NCBI GenBank assembly: GCA_963807235.1
Contig: CAWEBF010000018.1
Span: forward strand, 204,674 to 268,673
Source: CAWEBF01 sp963807235
GTDB lineage: Bacteria; Acidobacteriota; Vicinamibacteria; Vicinamibacterales; UBA2999
DNA length: 64,000 nt
Direction of reading: 5' to 3'
Made by a program: the position numbers and the translations under genes. The notes beneath the pieces were generated by a model. That model was not told the DNA's origin, searched no databases, and worked only from the letters and a program-made list of their open reading frames with translations. This document shows positions 48,044 through 56,596 of this stretch, piece after piece (the first letter of the stretch is position 1; every line of letters starts with the position of its first letter).

Positions 48044-48087
48044 GGAGAGATGTCAGAGTGGTCGATTGAGCACGCTTGGAAAGCGTA
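48044..48087 (+). pseudogene. tRNA-Ser(GGA) 5' half, copy C
   Basis: Identical to copy B through the anticodon loop. Here four bases of the 3' anticodon-stem strand (GCGT) still pair, and similarity ends about 4 nt further on than in A and B. No variable arm, T-arm or acceptor 3' strand follows, so it cannot be a functional tRNA. Confidence 0.82.
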
Positions 48088-48130
48088 GCTCTCTGACTCA
48101 GGCCGCAGGTCGCCAGAGCTGCAGATAATG

Positions 48131-48196
48131 TTGGTTGCGCGCCCCGCAACCAATCTGATTTTCTGCGAAACCCCGATTCAGCCGAATCATCCCGCA
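48131..48196. repeat. Dispersed repeat, copy 1 (partner at 55,773-55,840)
   Basis: Hairpin TTGGTTGC...GCAACCAA followed by CCAATC, TTTCTGCGAAAC-CCGATTCAGC and GAA. The same series occurs at 55.8 kb with a different but still paired hairpin (TGCGGG/CCCGCA). It may be the end of a mobile element. Confidence 0.45.
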
Positions 48197-48284
48197 GGTG
48201 AGTTGGCCGACAGATCGCGACTACTGAAAGTAATCTGGACAACGGCGGCAGGCGCCGCCCGCCAGACCGCTGCCTGTGGCAAAA

Positions 48285-48543
48285 CTGTCCCAAAACCCTC
48301 AGTTGCTGACATGATTGGGGTTAGCTTCTTGAGCGAAAGCAGATTCCCCAAGTTGTTGAAAACATTGAAAGCGCGAACGCTACCCGGATAGAGCCGTTGG
48401 AACGGAGAGTTCTTCGCCCAAGGCAGGTGCGCTACCAGGCTGCGCTACGCCCCGACTCTGAACTCCTGATGTTACTGCACCTTGCAGCAACGTCGCAGCA
48501 ACCACCTGCTTTTACTGTACCAAAACCCCCGTCTGTCCCAAAC
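48285..48543. repeat. CTGTCCCAAAA repeats flanking the tRNA-Pro half
   Basis: CTGTCCCAAAA (48,285-48,295) lies on the downstream side of the tRNA-Pro half; CTGTACCAAAA (48,515-48,525) and CTGTCCCAAAC (48,533-48,543) on its upstream side. The layout parallels the TKACACARTT repeats around the tRNA-Ser halves and suggests arm sites of a second recombinase. Confidence 0.5.
48417..48454 (-). pseudogene. tRNA-Pro(UGG) 5' half
   Basis: On the minus strand: acceptor CGGGGCG, TA, D-arm GCGC-AGCCTGGTA-GCGC, A, anticodon stem strand CCTGC and loop CTTGGG with anticodon TGG and G37 as expected for tRNA-Pro. The next bases (CGAAG) do not form the 3' stem strand, so the gene breaks at the anticodon loop like the Ser halves. 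No T-arm follows. Confidence 0.78.
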
Positions 48544-48643
48544 TCCGGCACTTTCCCTACCGCACAGGCTTGGATTCTCGGGCTGCGGTCACCAGACGCG
48601 TCGCAAAGGAGCTGAGGGATTCTGCGCCGCTCTCGAACAGGCG

Positions 48644-48928
48644 ATGTCTGCCAGCATCGGCGACCGAGGTCGCGTCTTCAAAGTCGTCAAGACCCACGTT
48701 CCGCGCGAGCAGCATCCACTGGAACTGCAGGGTGTGCTCGACTACGAGTTCTATCACTTTGACGATGCGACTGGCAGGGCGCGCGAGTTCCTGCTCGATC
48801 CCAGCCAGGACGCATGGCGGCAGTACTGGGCCAAATTTGACGATCTGGTCTACGACATCCACTCTCTCCTGAAGGACCTGCGCGAGGCACGAAGCCCGCT
48901 CCGCGTTCCACGCCCGGGGTATTTCTAA
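48644..48928 (+). CDS. Hypothetical protein
   Basis: 94 aa from ATG 48644; the frame is open further back but the upstream part looks non-coding and overlaps the tRNA-Pro repeats. It reads MSASIGDRGRVFKVVKTHVPRE, LQGVLDYEFYHFDDATGRAREFLLDP, AWRQYWAKFDDLVYDIHSLLKDL. Mixed alpha/beta, soluble, no known motif. Confidence 0.4.
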   Translation: MSASIGDRGRVFKVVKTHVPREQHPLELQGVLDYEFYHFDDATGRAREFLLDPSQDAWRQYWAKFDDLVYDIHSLLKDLREARSPLRVPRPGYF

Positions 48929-48998
48929 CGGAAACCACGTCCGACCTAGCGCCACGCGACCCGAAGACTCGGCGTGGGACATCAGATGCGCAAGGAGC

Positions 48999-49509
48999 TC
49001 ATTGAAGCCGAATCGCGAGGCGACGAGGCTGATCGCCCTCGGGGGCGGGATTATCGATGATGAGTCTAAAATCCGCCGCGGCCTTGCCGATCCGAGTGCC
49101 GTCTCGGACACCCTCGTGCGACGGGCTGAGCCGGACTTCGGCGAGATACCTGTCCGAGCGCTGCCGCCCCGCGCGGTACACGGGCGACACAGGGTCGGGC
49201 GAGACCGGAAACGCGTTGCCGGCAGCGTCAACGAGCTCCATCTTGTAGGCAAACGACCACCTGAAGTCGGTCGTGAACGGCGCCGTGTCGTCGCGATTCA
49301 GGCGAAAGAATATGTCAATCGTCGGGGTCCGAGCCCCATCGGCCCTCGTCAGCGCTGACGACCTCGAACGAATAGGGTCCCATGTCTATGGCCTGACCGA
49401 GCGGATACTCCTTGGTTCCCGCGCAGCCGAGCAACCACGCGCCGGCACAGACCAGTCCCGCGACAGCCGTCTCACGCCTACCGCAATCGGCGATACGCAC
49501 TGTTCGCAT
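48999..49509 (-). CDS. Lipoprotein, DUF4352-like (one frameshift)
   Basis: ATG 49509 opens a lipoprotein signal (TAVAGLVCAGAWLLGC). The mature part has GQAIDMGPYSFEVVSADEGRWGSDP, then shifts near 49,319 to IDIFFRLNRDDTAPFTTDFRWSFAYKMELVDAAGNAFPV and continues to ADFRLIIDNPAPEGDQPRRLAIRLQ. The strand pattern resembles the DUF4352 immunoglobulin-like fold of surface lipoproteins. The start lies inside the upstream gene's end, so the two are coupled. Confidence 0.6.
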
Positions 49510-50029
49510 CCTGATACGACGGTCGATAGGTCCTGCACTCCGCCCGCGCGGGTTCGCGATTCTTCTCGTCGCCGAGCGGCGCTCGGCCGAACAGCTGGCC
49601 CGCGACCATCATGCAGGTTTGATGGTGATTGTAAGCATTCCAGATCTCGACGTTCAGGCTCGTCAACGCGCGATCGTCCCACGGCTCCAGCATGTCCCGC
49701 CATCCGGCCCCCTTGAGCAAGCCCCGGAGCTCTCGCACAGTGTCCCGCGCATCAGATCGCGCTTGCTCGTCGCCCGAAAGCATATTCTCGACCTGCGGCG
49801 CCAAACGGTCGAGCGTCGCCATCATGTCCCCCGCGCATGGGAGGTATTCTGCGCGCGTGAGGCCGGATTTCGTGTACACCAGACCATCACAGGCTGTTGT
49901 CTTACGCGCCACAGCTCCACATGCCGCTGCGAGTGGCACACTGAGAAGAACGGCCCACATGAAGATCGAGCGGACGATCGAGCGTCCCTGGGCAGCGACG
50001 TCCGGGATGGTGTGTGCCATGAGAAACAC
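49478..50029 (-). CDS. Secreted protein or lipoprotein, unknown function
   Basis: 183 aa; MAHTIPD (ATG 50,017) is an alternative start. Signal peptide SIFMWAVLLSVPLAAACGAVA with a possible lipobox AAAC. The mature part is helical with several Cys (TTACDGLVY, YLPCAGDMM, HQTCMMVAGQLFG). Its end overlaps the start of the lipoprotein gene by 32 nt. Confidence 0.55.
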   Translation of the reverse strand: MFLMAHTIPDVAAQGRSIVRSIFMWAVLLSVPLAAACGAVARKTTACDGLVYTKSGLTRAEYLPCAGDMMATLDRLAPQVENMLSGDEQARSDARDTVRELRGLLKGAGWRDMLEPWDDRALTSLNVEIWNAYNHHQTCMMVAGQLFGRAPLGDEKNREPARAECRTYRPSYQDANSAYRRLR

Positions 50030-50389
50030 CGGTGAGCTGGTGGTGGCTCGCGACTGAACACTCTACTCCGGTGCGACGTGAACATCCCGTGGGCGGATTA
50101 AGCCTGATAACCTCGATTTGGCGATCAACGCCGGCCCCTCCGAAGCTTTCTCACCGAACCGCGACTTCGCGGGAGACCAGGCAATCGTCAGCCCCGCCTT
50201 CGAGCAACCGGGCGACCCTGGCACTACATCGATCGGTGCTGGCCTGCGCCGACGCACCGCCGTCGACGGATGGGAGTGGCGCCGTTTTCGTGCTGTGGCG
50301 CAAATAGAGGGCGCACTCACAAAAAGGTCGGCGCTCGGGGACCGCCTCTTGAACGGTTGACCCAAAGCCTCGAACGGTCTGCTCCGCGT
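50030..50389. other. Intergenic region, no gene recognised
   Basis: 360 bp between 50,029 and the subtilase stop. A minus-strand stretch near 50,200 (VARLLEGGADDCLV) recalls the end of a response-regulator receiver, but it is too short and isolated to call. Confidence 0.35.
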
Positions 50390-51694
50390 TCAAGGAGCCT
50401 GGGCGACGCCCTCACGCTCCCCGTCGAACGTGTAGACGCCGGTTGGTGAATCCAGAGGGGCGATGCTTACGCGATCGGCGTCGGACTCCAAGATCTGTCG
50501 AATATCTTCAACGGTATATGACGGGTTCTGCTGATAGTAGCGGGCGACAATTCCGGCCACATGCGGTGACGCCATACTGGTCCCGGACATCCGCGTCGTT
50601 CCTCCCCCAAGGCGGGTCGACAGGATGCCGACCGATGTGATTAAACAGCTCCTAGAGACGTCTTCCTTCTCCTCGCCCGGTGCGGACACCGTCACGCTCA
50701 CGCCATCGCTCGTGAAGTAGGACGCCGTATCCGCCGCGATGGGCGAACTCAGGAAGCGACACAGATTCGAGCCCGCTTGCGCAGTCGCGCTCGCGACCGC
50801 AACGACCTCAGGGTAACCACCCGGAATCTGTTCACTCGCATCCAGTGACGAATCATTGCCGGCAGCAACCACGACGGTGATACCCGCAGTTTTGAGCGAG
50901 GTAATCAGGTCATGCAGATCAGGATTGTCGTCGACTGAGCCTGGACGGCCCAGGCTCATGTTCACCACCTTAATACTGGGAACGGAAGAAATGTGGTGAT
51001 CCAACACCCATTCGAGGCCCGCCATCACGGTCGCATCCGAACCGTTGCCGGCGCTATCGAGCACCTTCACACAGTAGATTTGCGCGTTGGGTGCCACGCC
51101 GACGACATCAACACTATTGTCCCGCGCCGCGATGGTTCCTGTTACATGTGTCCCATGCCCCTGGTCATCCTGACAGGATGGACCTCCGAAGCCGTTGAAG
51201 GCGTCAACCGTACCCGCAAGGTCCGCATGCGCCAGATCAACACCAGTGTCCAAGACCGCGACGCCGACCCCACTACCATTGGAGGTGCCAGTCGGTACGC
51301 CTACTCGAACCACGCCAGCGGGAATGACCTGCGCCGCGCCTCCTCCTCCGCCTCCCGGCTTACCTTTGCCGTTCTCGTTGACCTGATACGCAAAGACGGG
51401 ACGGTTCGGGATGACGGCAAGCACGGAAGGATCGTTCTGGAGAGCGGCCAACGCCTTGGCGTTCGGCACCCTCACGACTGCGGCATTAACGCGGTGGAAG
51501 TTGAAACCAAGTGCGGCGCCGGCGTTGCGGACGGCCGTCGCCCGGGCGGCCGCATTGGCTCCCTCCCGGAATCTCACAATATAGTCCTGCGCTCCTTGCG
51601 CGAGGAGCACCTGTGCAGATCCGTGCAACAGAAAAGGCACGATAAGGGTGATGCGCAGGGCGATCTTTCGAATACGATGGCTATCGATCAGCAT
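50390..51694 (-). CDS. S8 subtilisin-like serine protease, secreted
   Basis: 434 aa with a signal peptide (IALRITLIVPFLLHGSAQVLLAQ) and an I9 propeptide (~36-105, YIVRFREGANAAARATAVRNAGA, DPSVLAVIPNRPV). Catalytic domain: Asp in AVLDTGVDLAHADLA, His in QGHGTHVTGTIAA, oxyanion Asn in VVAAGNDSS, Ser in MSGTSMASPHVAG. Complete, exported protease without extra C-terminal domains. No operon partner. Confidence 0.95.
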   Translation of the reverse strand: MLIDSHRIRKIALRITLIVPFLLHGSAQVLLAQGAQDYIVRFREGANAAARATAVRNAGAALGFNFHRVNAAVVRVPNAKALAALQNDPSVLAVIPNRPVFAYQVNENGKGKPGGGGGGAAQVIPAGVVRVGVPTGTSNGSGVGVAVLDTGVDLAHADLAGTVDAFNGFGGPSCQDDQGHGTHVTGTIAARDNSVDVVGVAPNAQIYCVKVLDSAGNGSDATVMAGLEWVLDHHISSVPSIKVVNMSLGRPGSVDDNPDLHDLITSLKTAGITVVVAAGNDSSLDASEQIPGGYPEVVAVASATAQAGSNLCRFLSSPIAADTASYFTSDGVSVTVSAPGEEKEDVSRSCLITSVGILSTRLGGGTTRMSGTSMASPHVAGIVARYYQQNPSYTVEDIRQILESDADRVSIAPLDSPTGVYTFDGEREGVAQAP

Positions 51695-52115
51695 GTTTCA
51701 TATTCTCCGAGCTCAGAGCAGTCCTTCCGAAGGGAGCACGGTCACCCTCAGAAGCACGAATAGACGACAAGAGATTCCCCGCCACGCCGCGGCGCGTCAC
51801 CCACGTTATTCGGGCGGCGTCATTCTGGCATTCGGGCGGCCTCACATTCTGGCGAGATCGACATGCTTCGACAGCAACAGCCGTTCCGTGAGCGCGGCCA
51901 CACGAGCCGCATCGATCGCCGCGCCTTAACACGCTGTAATCGACGCACTTGGGACCCATCTGGCCAATCAGCGCGTGGCACGCTCCGCGCACGTGCCGCT
52001 GACTATTCTGGTCGCTGGCCGCGACTTCTGGTTCGCCGGTTCGTGCGTCAGCGCACGTGCCTACATCCTGATCCCGGCAGCCGCCTCTTTTCCGCGCTGG
52101 CCTATTCCTGAGCGC
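51695..52115. other. Upstream of the subtilase, no gene recognised
   Basis: About 420 bp. Short frames have no coherent content. The N-terminal part of the decayed SDR gene, if it survives, would lie here but I cannot recognise it. Confidence 0.35.
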
Positions 52116-52455
52116 GAGTGCGGTCACGTGGAAGTGTTGGTTAATAACGCCGCGACGTGGTCCACCGACACACTCATTCGTCCGAAGCACGTACACAAGA
52201 GCCCTTGCTCGAATTGTGGACGAAAGCGACCTCGTGTTCGACGGGGTGTTCACTTGTCAACATGCCGACGTCCCTGGGTTCCTCATGCAGGAGTTTGCCA
52301 AGCGGCACGTTACATATGGTGCAACAGGGGTCGTATCATCAACATCAGCACCGAGGCTGCGGAGTGCCTTCCATCAGAGGTGAGCTACGGCGCCAGCAAG
52401 CTCGCGCTCGAGAGTTGGACACGCGGTACAGCTTACGAACTTGGTCAGTTGGGGA
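52116..52455 (+). pseudogene. Short-chain dehydrogenase/reductase fragment
   Basis: Three frames together read HVEVLVNNAATWSTDTLI (NNA motif), VDESDLVFDGVFTCQHADVPGFL and GRIINISTEAAECLPSEVSYGASKLALESWTRGTAYELGQLG (Ser, Tyr and Lys of the SYxxxK catalytic motif). The N-terminal Rossmann GxxxGxG segment and the C-terminus are missing. The 300 bp after it (to 52,755) hold no recognised gene. Confidence 0.7.
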
Positions 52456-52755
52456 GATCCCGATCGCCGAAAAACAACCCGCGTCCCTTCCTGCTCGGCC
52501 GGCTTCAGGACAATGGTCTGGGACGTCGGCCTGATTGAGAGCCAGGACGAGCAACGTGAGCCATTCCATCTGCCACCCCCTTTGGCCGTCGCCGTTGCCA
52601 TCAGCTCCATCACTGCCAATCCCATCGTCCAGCCTTGCATCTCGTCCCACCTTTGCGGGCATTCCTGGTCTGGAACGCGGCTGGACGAGTCGCGCAAAGC
52701 GGCCACAAACTGCCTCATGGAGCCGTCGCGTCGGTGATTTGCACGTAGGAATTGT

Positions 52756-52806
52756 TTGACGGACGCGTGGTCGCGGGCGTATAAGACTTCTGCGTATCCC
52801 GCAGAA
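52756..52806 (+). promoter_or_regulatory. Sigma-70-type promoter with leader hairpin
   Basis: TTGACG (52,756-52,761), 18-nt spacer, TATAAG (52,780-52,785), followed by TTCTGCG-TATCC-CGCAGAA (52,788-52,806) right at the predicted transcript start. It lies in front of the sigma-factor remnant at 52,823. Confidence 0.6.
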
Positions 52807-52822
52807 AACGTGCGACTTAGAT

Positions 52823-53240
52823 ATGTCGCCTGAACCCGGCGGTGTCAGCCAGTTTCTTCACGCCTGGGGACGAGGGGATCTCCAGGCGCGCGAGGACCTG
52901 GTGCCGCTCGTCTATCGCGAGTTGCGGCGGAGGGCCGCCGCGTACTTGCGGGGTGAGCGTGGGAACCACACACTGCGACCAACCAACGGCGTTGGTCCAC
53001 GATTACCTGCGGCTGGTGGGACAGGAGCGGGTCACCCTGGCAGAATCGCGCACATTTCTTCGGCGTGGCGGCGCAGATGATGCGGCGCGTGCTCGTCGAT
53101 CATGCGCGTCGGCATCACGTCATCAAACGCCCGGGCGTCGATGTGAAAGTGACGCTGGACGACCATGTCGGCGCGGCCCAACCGCGCGCCTGCGAGATCT
53201 TGGTGCTCGATCAGGCGCTGAGCGATCTGGCGCGCACTGA
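52823..53240 (+). pseudogene. ECF-type sigma factor, frameshifted and lacking region 4
   Basis: ATG 52823. Region 2 reads VPLVYRELRRRAAAYLRGERGNHTLRPT, continues one frame over as ALVHDYLRLVGQERVTLAESRTF, and again as FFGVAAQMMRRVLVDHARRHHVIKRPG, DVKVTLDD and ILVLDQALSDLART. This is the acidobacterial-type ECF family with the HTLxPTALVxEaYLRL signature. Region 4 (DNA-binding HTH) is missing; the sequence changes after LARTDG to unrelated GC-poorer DNA (AACTTTCAATTTCCCGGGA), perhaps the edge of a mobile element. Confidence 0.75.
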
Positions 53241-54163
53241 CGGCGTTCCGCCAACTTTCAATTTCCCGGGACGCCACTGTTTTCGTTCCGGGACGATTAG
53301 CCTCGGCCGTCGCACACATGTTGCCGGACTCAAGCACAGCGCGACGTGCACAAAGATGTCCTCGCGGAAGTCGAACCCGCTCACGCCACATTTCTGCGAG
53401 GTCACGGAATGCGAGGAGTGAGCGGGCGCTCATCGATCGGTGCGAGCTAAAATCAGAAGGACCGCCGCCATGAAACGAGTGCATGATCGCGCCTCTCAAC
53501 CGATCGAAGTCCGATCTTAGCAGTGATGTCGCACTGACCTCACGTAAGCGGCAATAGGCATGCTCCCTGGAGGAATCGCAATGCCGATGCGAAACATGGT
53601 TCTCGCCGCCGTCAGCGCCGCGGTCGTTCTCGTCGCGGGCGGTCCAGCCGGGGCAGCAACATTTCCCGAATCGATCCCCTTGCCCGACGACTTCCTCCCC
53701 GAGGGGATCGCGGTTGGGACGGGATCGACCTTCTACGTCGGCTCGATACGGAACGGTGACATTTATCGCGGCGATCTACGCACCGGCGCGGGTGGCATCT
53801 TCATCTTCGCGGCACCGGGACGGTCCGCCATCGGCTTGAAGGTCGATGAGGCGCACCACTTGCTGTTCGTCGCCGGGGGGGCGACCGGGGCCGCCTACGT
53901 TTATGACACGCGAAGCGGCGCTTTGGTCGCAGAGGTCCAGTTCGCACCTGCGGGCGCTTCGCTTGTGAACGACGTGGTCCTCGCCGGCGACGGGGCCTAC
54001 TTCACGGACAGCTTCGCGCCCGCCTTGTACAAGATCCGCATTGGACGTGACGGTACACTCGGGCCGGCCACCATCATCCCGCTGGCCGGTCCCGCCGCGA
54101 CCATCGTACCGTTCAACCCAAATCTCAACGGCATCGCCGCTACCAGCAACGGTAAGCGACTAG

Positions 54164-55005
54164 AACCTATCTCATAAATGCCCTCAGGAGGATCACGGCG
54201 GACGCGAGGTGAATCATCCCGAGGAAATTGGCTGGGTACCGTTCCCAGCGGGTCACGATGCGACGGGAGTTGTGAAACCAGGCAAAGAGGCGTTCGATCT
54301 TCCAGCGCCGCCGCGTGCGGCGCGCGGCCCGGCCGTCCTGCGTCCGTGTTTTGCGGTTCGGGTGGTGCCGCGCGATCATCTCAATCCCGAAGGTCGTCCG
54401 CAGGTGCGTATCGAGCCGATCGCTGTCATACCCCCGATCGCCGATCAGTCGCGTGGGGAGCGTGGGGAGGAACGAGGCCGCGAGCGTGGCGTCAACGAGC
54501 GTGACTTCATGCGGCGAAGCGCTGGCCACGTGGATGGCGACAGGAAGACCATGGCCGTCGCTAATCGCCATGATTTTGCTGCCCTTACCGCGGCGAGTAG
54601 GGCCGATGGCGGAGCCCCCTTTTTCGCCGAGCTGAAGCTGGCGTCGATAAAGGCTTCCGACAGGTCGAGTTTGCCGCGGTCGCGGAGATCCTCCGCGAGC
54701 CCCTGGAGGACGCGTTCGAGGACGCCCGTACGTTGCCACATTTGAAAGCGGCGATGGCACGTTTGGTACGGAGGATAGCGGGGCGGCAGGTCGTGCCACG
54801 GCGCACCCGTGCGGAGGATCCACAGCACCCCGTTCAACACGGCGCGGGTGTCGGCCCACGGACGGCCGCGTCCATCGGGGCGGCGCGGCGGTCGGAACAG
54901 CGGCTCGAGGATCGCCCATTGCGCGTCAGTGAGATCCATGCCGTCGAGTACCGACGGCGATCGTAACTTCGTTCACCAACCCCGTTGGGGTTTATGAGAT
55001 AGGTT
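54164..55005 (-). mobile_element. IS5-family insertion sequence
   Basis: 842 bp bounded by perfect inverted repeats AACCTATCTCATAAA at both ends, with CTAG (54,160-54,163 and 55,006-55,009) as direct repeats. If TA is taken as the duplicated target, the element is one base longer at each end. It encodes a transposase in two overlapping frames. The exact reconstruction of the host gene after removal supports these boundaries. Confidence 0.92.
54167..54939 (-). CDS. IS5-family transposase, orfAB joined by -1 frameshift
   Basis: The first frame starts MDLTDAQWAILEPLFRPPRRPDGRGRPW and runs through WHDLPPRYPPYQTCHRRFQMW to AFIDASFSSAKKG, where the DDE Asp lies. The sequence A5G5 (54,615-54,624, minus strand) allows a -1 shift to GGSAIGPTRRGKGSKIMAI, then LIGDRGYDSDRLD (second Asp) and RRWKIERLFAWFHNSRRIV (Glu). 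The layout and fused product are typical of the IS427/IS1031 side of IS5. The second frame's stop lies inside the terminal repeat. Probably active or recently active. Confidence 0.9.
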
Positions 55006-55396
55006 CTAGTCGTGAGCCACACTGCCCTCGGCGCGCTGTTTACGGTGGATCCGGAAACAGGCGCCAGCGAGACCATCAACGTCACCAGCACGATAGGGAA
55101 CGTGACCGGGTTGATCCCGCTCACGCTGGATGGCCTGTTGATGGACGGCAACTCCCTCTGGGCCGTCGAGAATTTCGCGAACCTGCTTGTTCGCGTGACG
55201 CTGAGCCCCGACCTGTCTACAGGCCATCACCGCGGCGATTACGTCATCTTCATTCCGGGTGCCGACGACCGTTGCGAGGCACGGAGACGAGCTGGCACTC
55301 GTTAACGGCCGGTTCGACCTCGGCTTGCCACCGCCATTCGGACCGGGCGCCCCGCCGGGCACCGACTTCGACGTGGTGCTGGTCGGCAGACATTGA

Positions 55397-56273
55397 AGTA
55401 TTAGGCACCACGTTCGGCCGTCATGCGCCACCAGTCAACTCCGGTTGCTCCGGGTTCGCCGAGCCGCGAGTTCACAACGAGGAGCCACAAGGGATCGCCC
55501 GGCAATTGCTCCGCCACCACGGCTGCCAAAACCGCGTTGGAGATCATAGTCGTTCCCGAGCCAGCGCCTCAAGGCCTTATGAACCTCCGCGGGTGTGCAC
55601 GGCTGCGCCGGCGGCCGTGATGGCGGGGCGTTCGGACTGTCGTGCGGTCGCTTGCATGTCGCGAGGGTCAGGAGGTCGTCGACGCTATGCTCGACCGCGG
55701 TAGTCGGCGATGCCGACCTGTGCCCCGTTTGCGCTCACGCGGCCACCACGTTAGAGTTTAGTCGGTATTGACGGCTGCGGGCTCCCGCAACCAATCCTCA
55801 TCTCGCGATTTCTGGCGAAACACCGATTCAGCGGAACGAACCAACATGTGCTTCCGGATTCCAAGAGGCGCCCACCACAGATTGCGCTAAAGCGTTCTGA
55901 ATAGCTTCGCGAAAGCAGGTGCGTTAGGCCTGTTCAACACGTGAGGCCTCAAGCCATGGCTCGACCACGCGCGCGTAGTCCGAGGCAAGCTCCCGACTCA
56001 CGATCATGCCGTATCGACCCACGAATATCAGGGTGATCAGCCGTCGCGACAGCCCTTCACGGCCCCTCCTGCGTGGTAAGAGCAACAGAACCGGACAAAG
56101 AAACAACAGAGCACCGGACTTGATAGGTCGTTCCATATCTGTGCCGAGTTGTTGACAAGGGGAGCACGCAGAATCGGAATCGGGTCCCCGGGCGAAAGAG
56201 AGATCGCCACTGACTACGCCGTCGCTCAGGACGAATCCCGCAAGATGGGGAACGGGATGAGGGATCAAGAGAT
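55397..56273. other. No gene recognised; holds dispersed repeat copy 2 (55,773-55,840)
   Basis: Nearly 900 bp after the SMP-30 remnant. The only structured part is GGCTGCGGG-CT-CCCGC followed by CCAATC, TTTCTGGCGAAACACCGATTCAGC and GGAACGAA, matching 48,131-48,196. Short frames on both strands show no known protein. Confidence 0.4.
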
Positions 56274-56564
56274 TCAGTTCGTCAACATCGCTCGTACCGT
56301 GCTGCGAATCAGCTCCGCCTGATCGCGAGTGAATGCCAGCCCATTCGCGGTCCCTTCCCATTGAGCGTGGTCCAATCTTCCCCGCATCACGCCACGCAAG
56401 GTGTGTGAGTCGTGCGGAAGAAACAGATGACCCATCTCGTGCGCGATGACGTGCCCGAGGATCTTCGCCACATCCGTGCCGTGCTGCCGCCCAAACACCT
56501 CAATCCGGTACGGGTACACGGTGCTCAAGAAGATCGCGGTCACTGGGGGACCGCCCGTGACCAT
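56274..56564 (-). CDS. Zinc metallopeptidase, 5'-truncated
   Basis: 96 aa: ILGHVIAHEMGHLFLPHDSHTLRGVMRGRLDHAQWEG contains HEMGHLFLPHDSH, an HExxH with the extended metzincin-type third His and a Met turn (GVM). Full-length relatives are ~200 aa secreted proteins. Upstream sequence (STRTAGIIDDLLMVTGG) stays open but runs into a PD40-kinase fragment on the other strand, so the N-terminal half seems to have been lost at that junction. Confidence 0.6.
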   Translation of the reverse strand: MVTGGPPVTAIFLSTVYPYRIEVFGRQHGTDVAKILGHVIAHEMGHLFLPHDSHTLRGVMRGRLDHAQWEGTANGLAFTRDQAELIRSTVRAMLTN

Positions 56565-56596
56565 CAGCAGGTCATCGATAATCCCCGCGGTGCGAG

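Larger units (their letters stand above)
53581..55396 (+). pseudogene. SMP-30/gluconolactonase-like secreted protein, interrupted by an IS
   Basis: ATG 53581 after TGGAGGAATC. A signal peptide (MVLAAVSAAVVLVAGGPAGAA) is followed by beta-propeller blades (PLPDDFLPEGIAVGTGSTFYVGSIRNGDIYRGDLRTG, SLVNDVVLAGDGAYFTDSFAPALYKI). The insertion splits it after GKRL. Excising the element with one CTAG restores GGT-AAG-CGA-CTA-GTC-GTG-AGC in frame, giving GKRLVVSHTALGALFTVDPETG. One extra C near 55,221 also shifts the 3' part, which ends PPFGPGAPPGTDFDVVLVGRH. Calcium-dependent hydrolase fold; substrate unknown. Confidence 0.85.

Noticed and set aside
33602..48454. Functional tRNA genes at the four tRNA-like sites
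   Set aside because: None has a variable arm, T-arm with GGTTCGA, or 3' acceptor strand; all stop at the anticodon loop or a few bases after it.
53230..53300. AACTTTCAATTTCCCGGGA after the sigma remnant as the end of an IS21-like element
   Set aside because: It recalls such ends, but no partner end, target duplication or transposase is present nearby.
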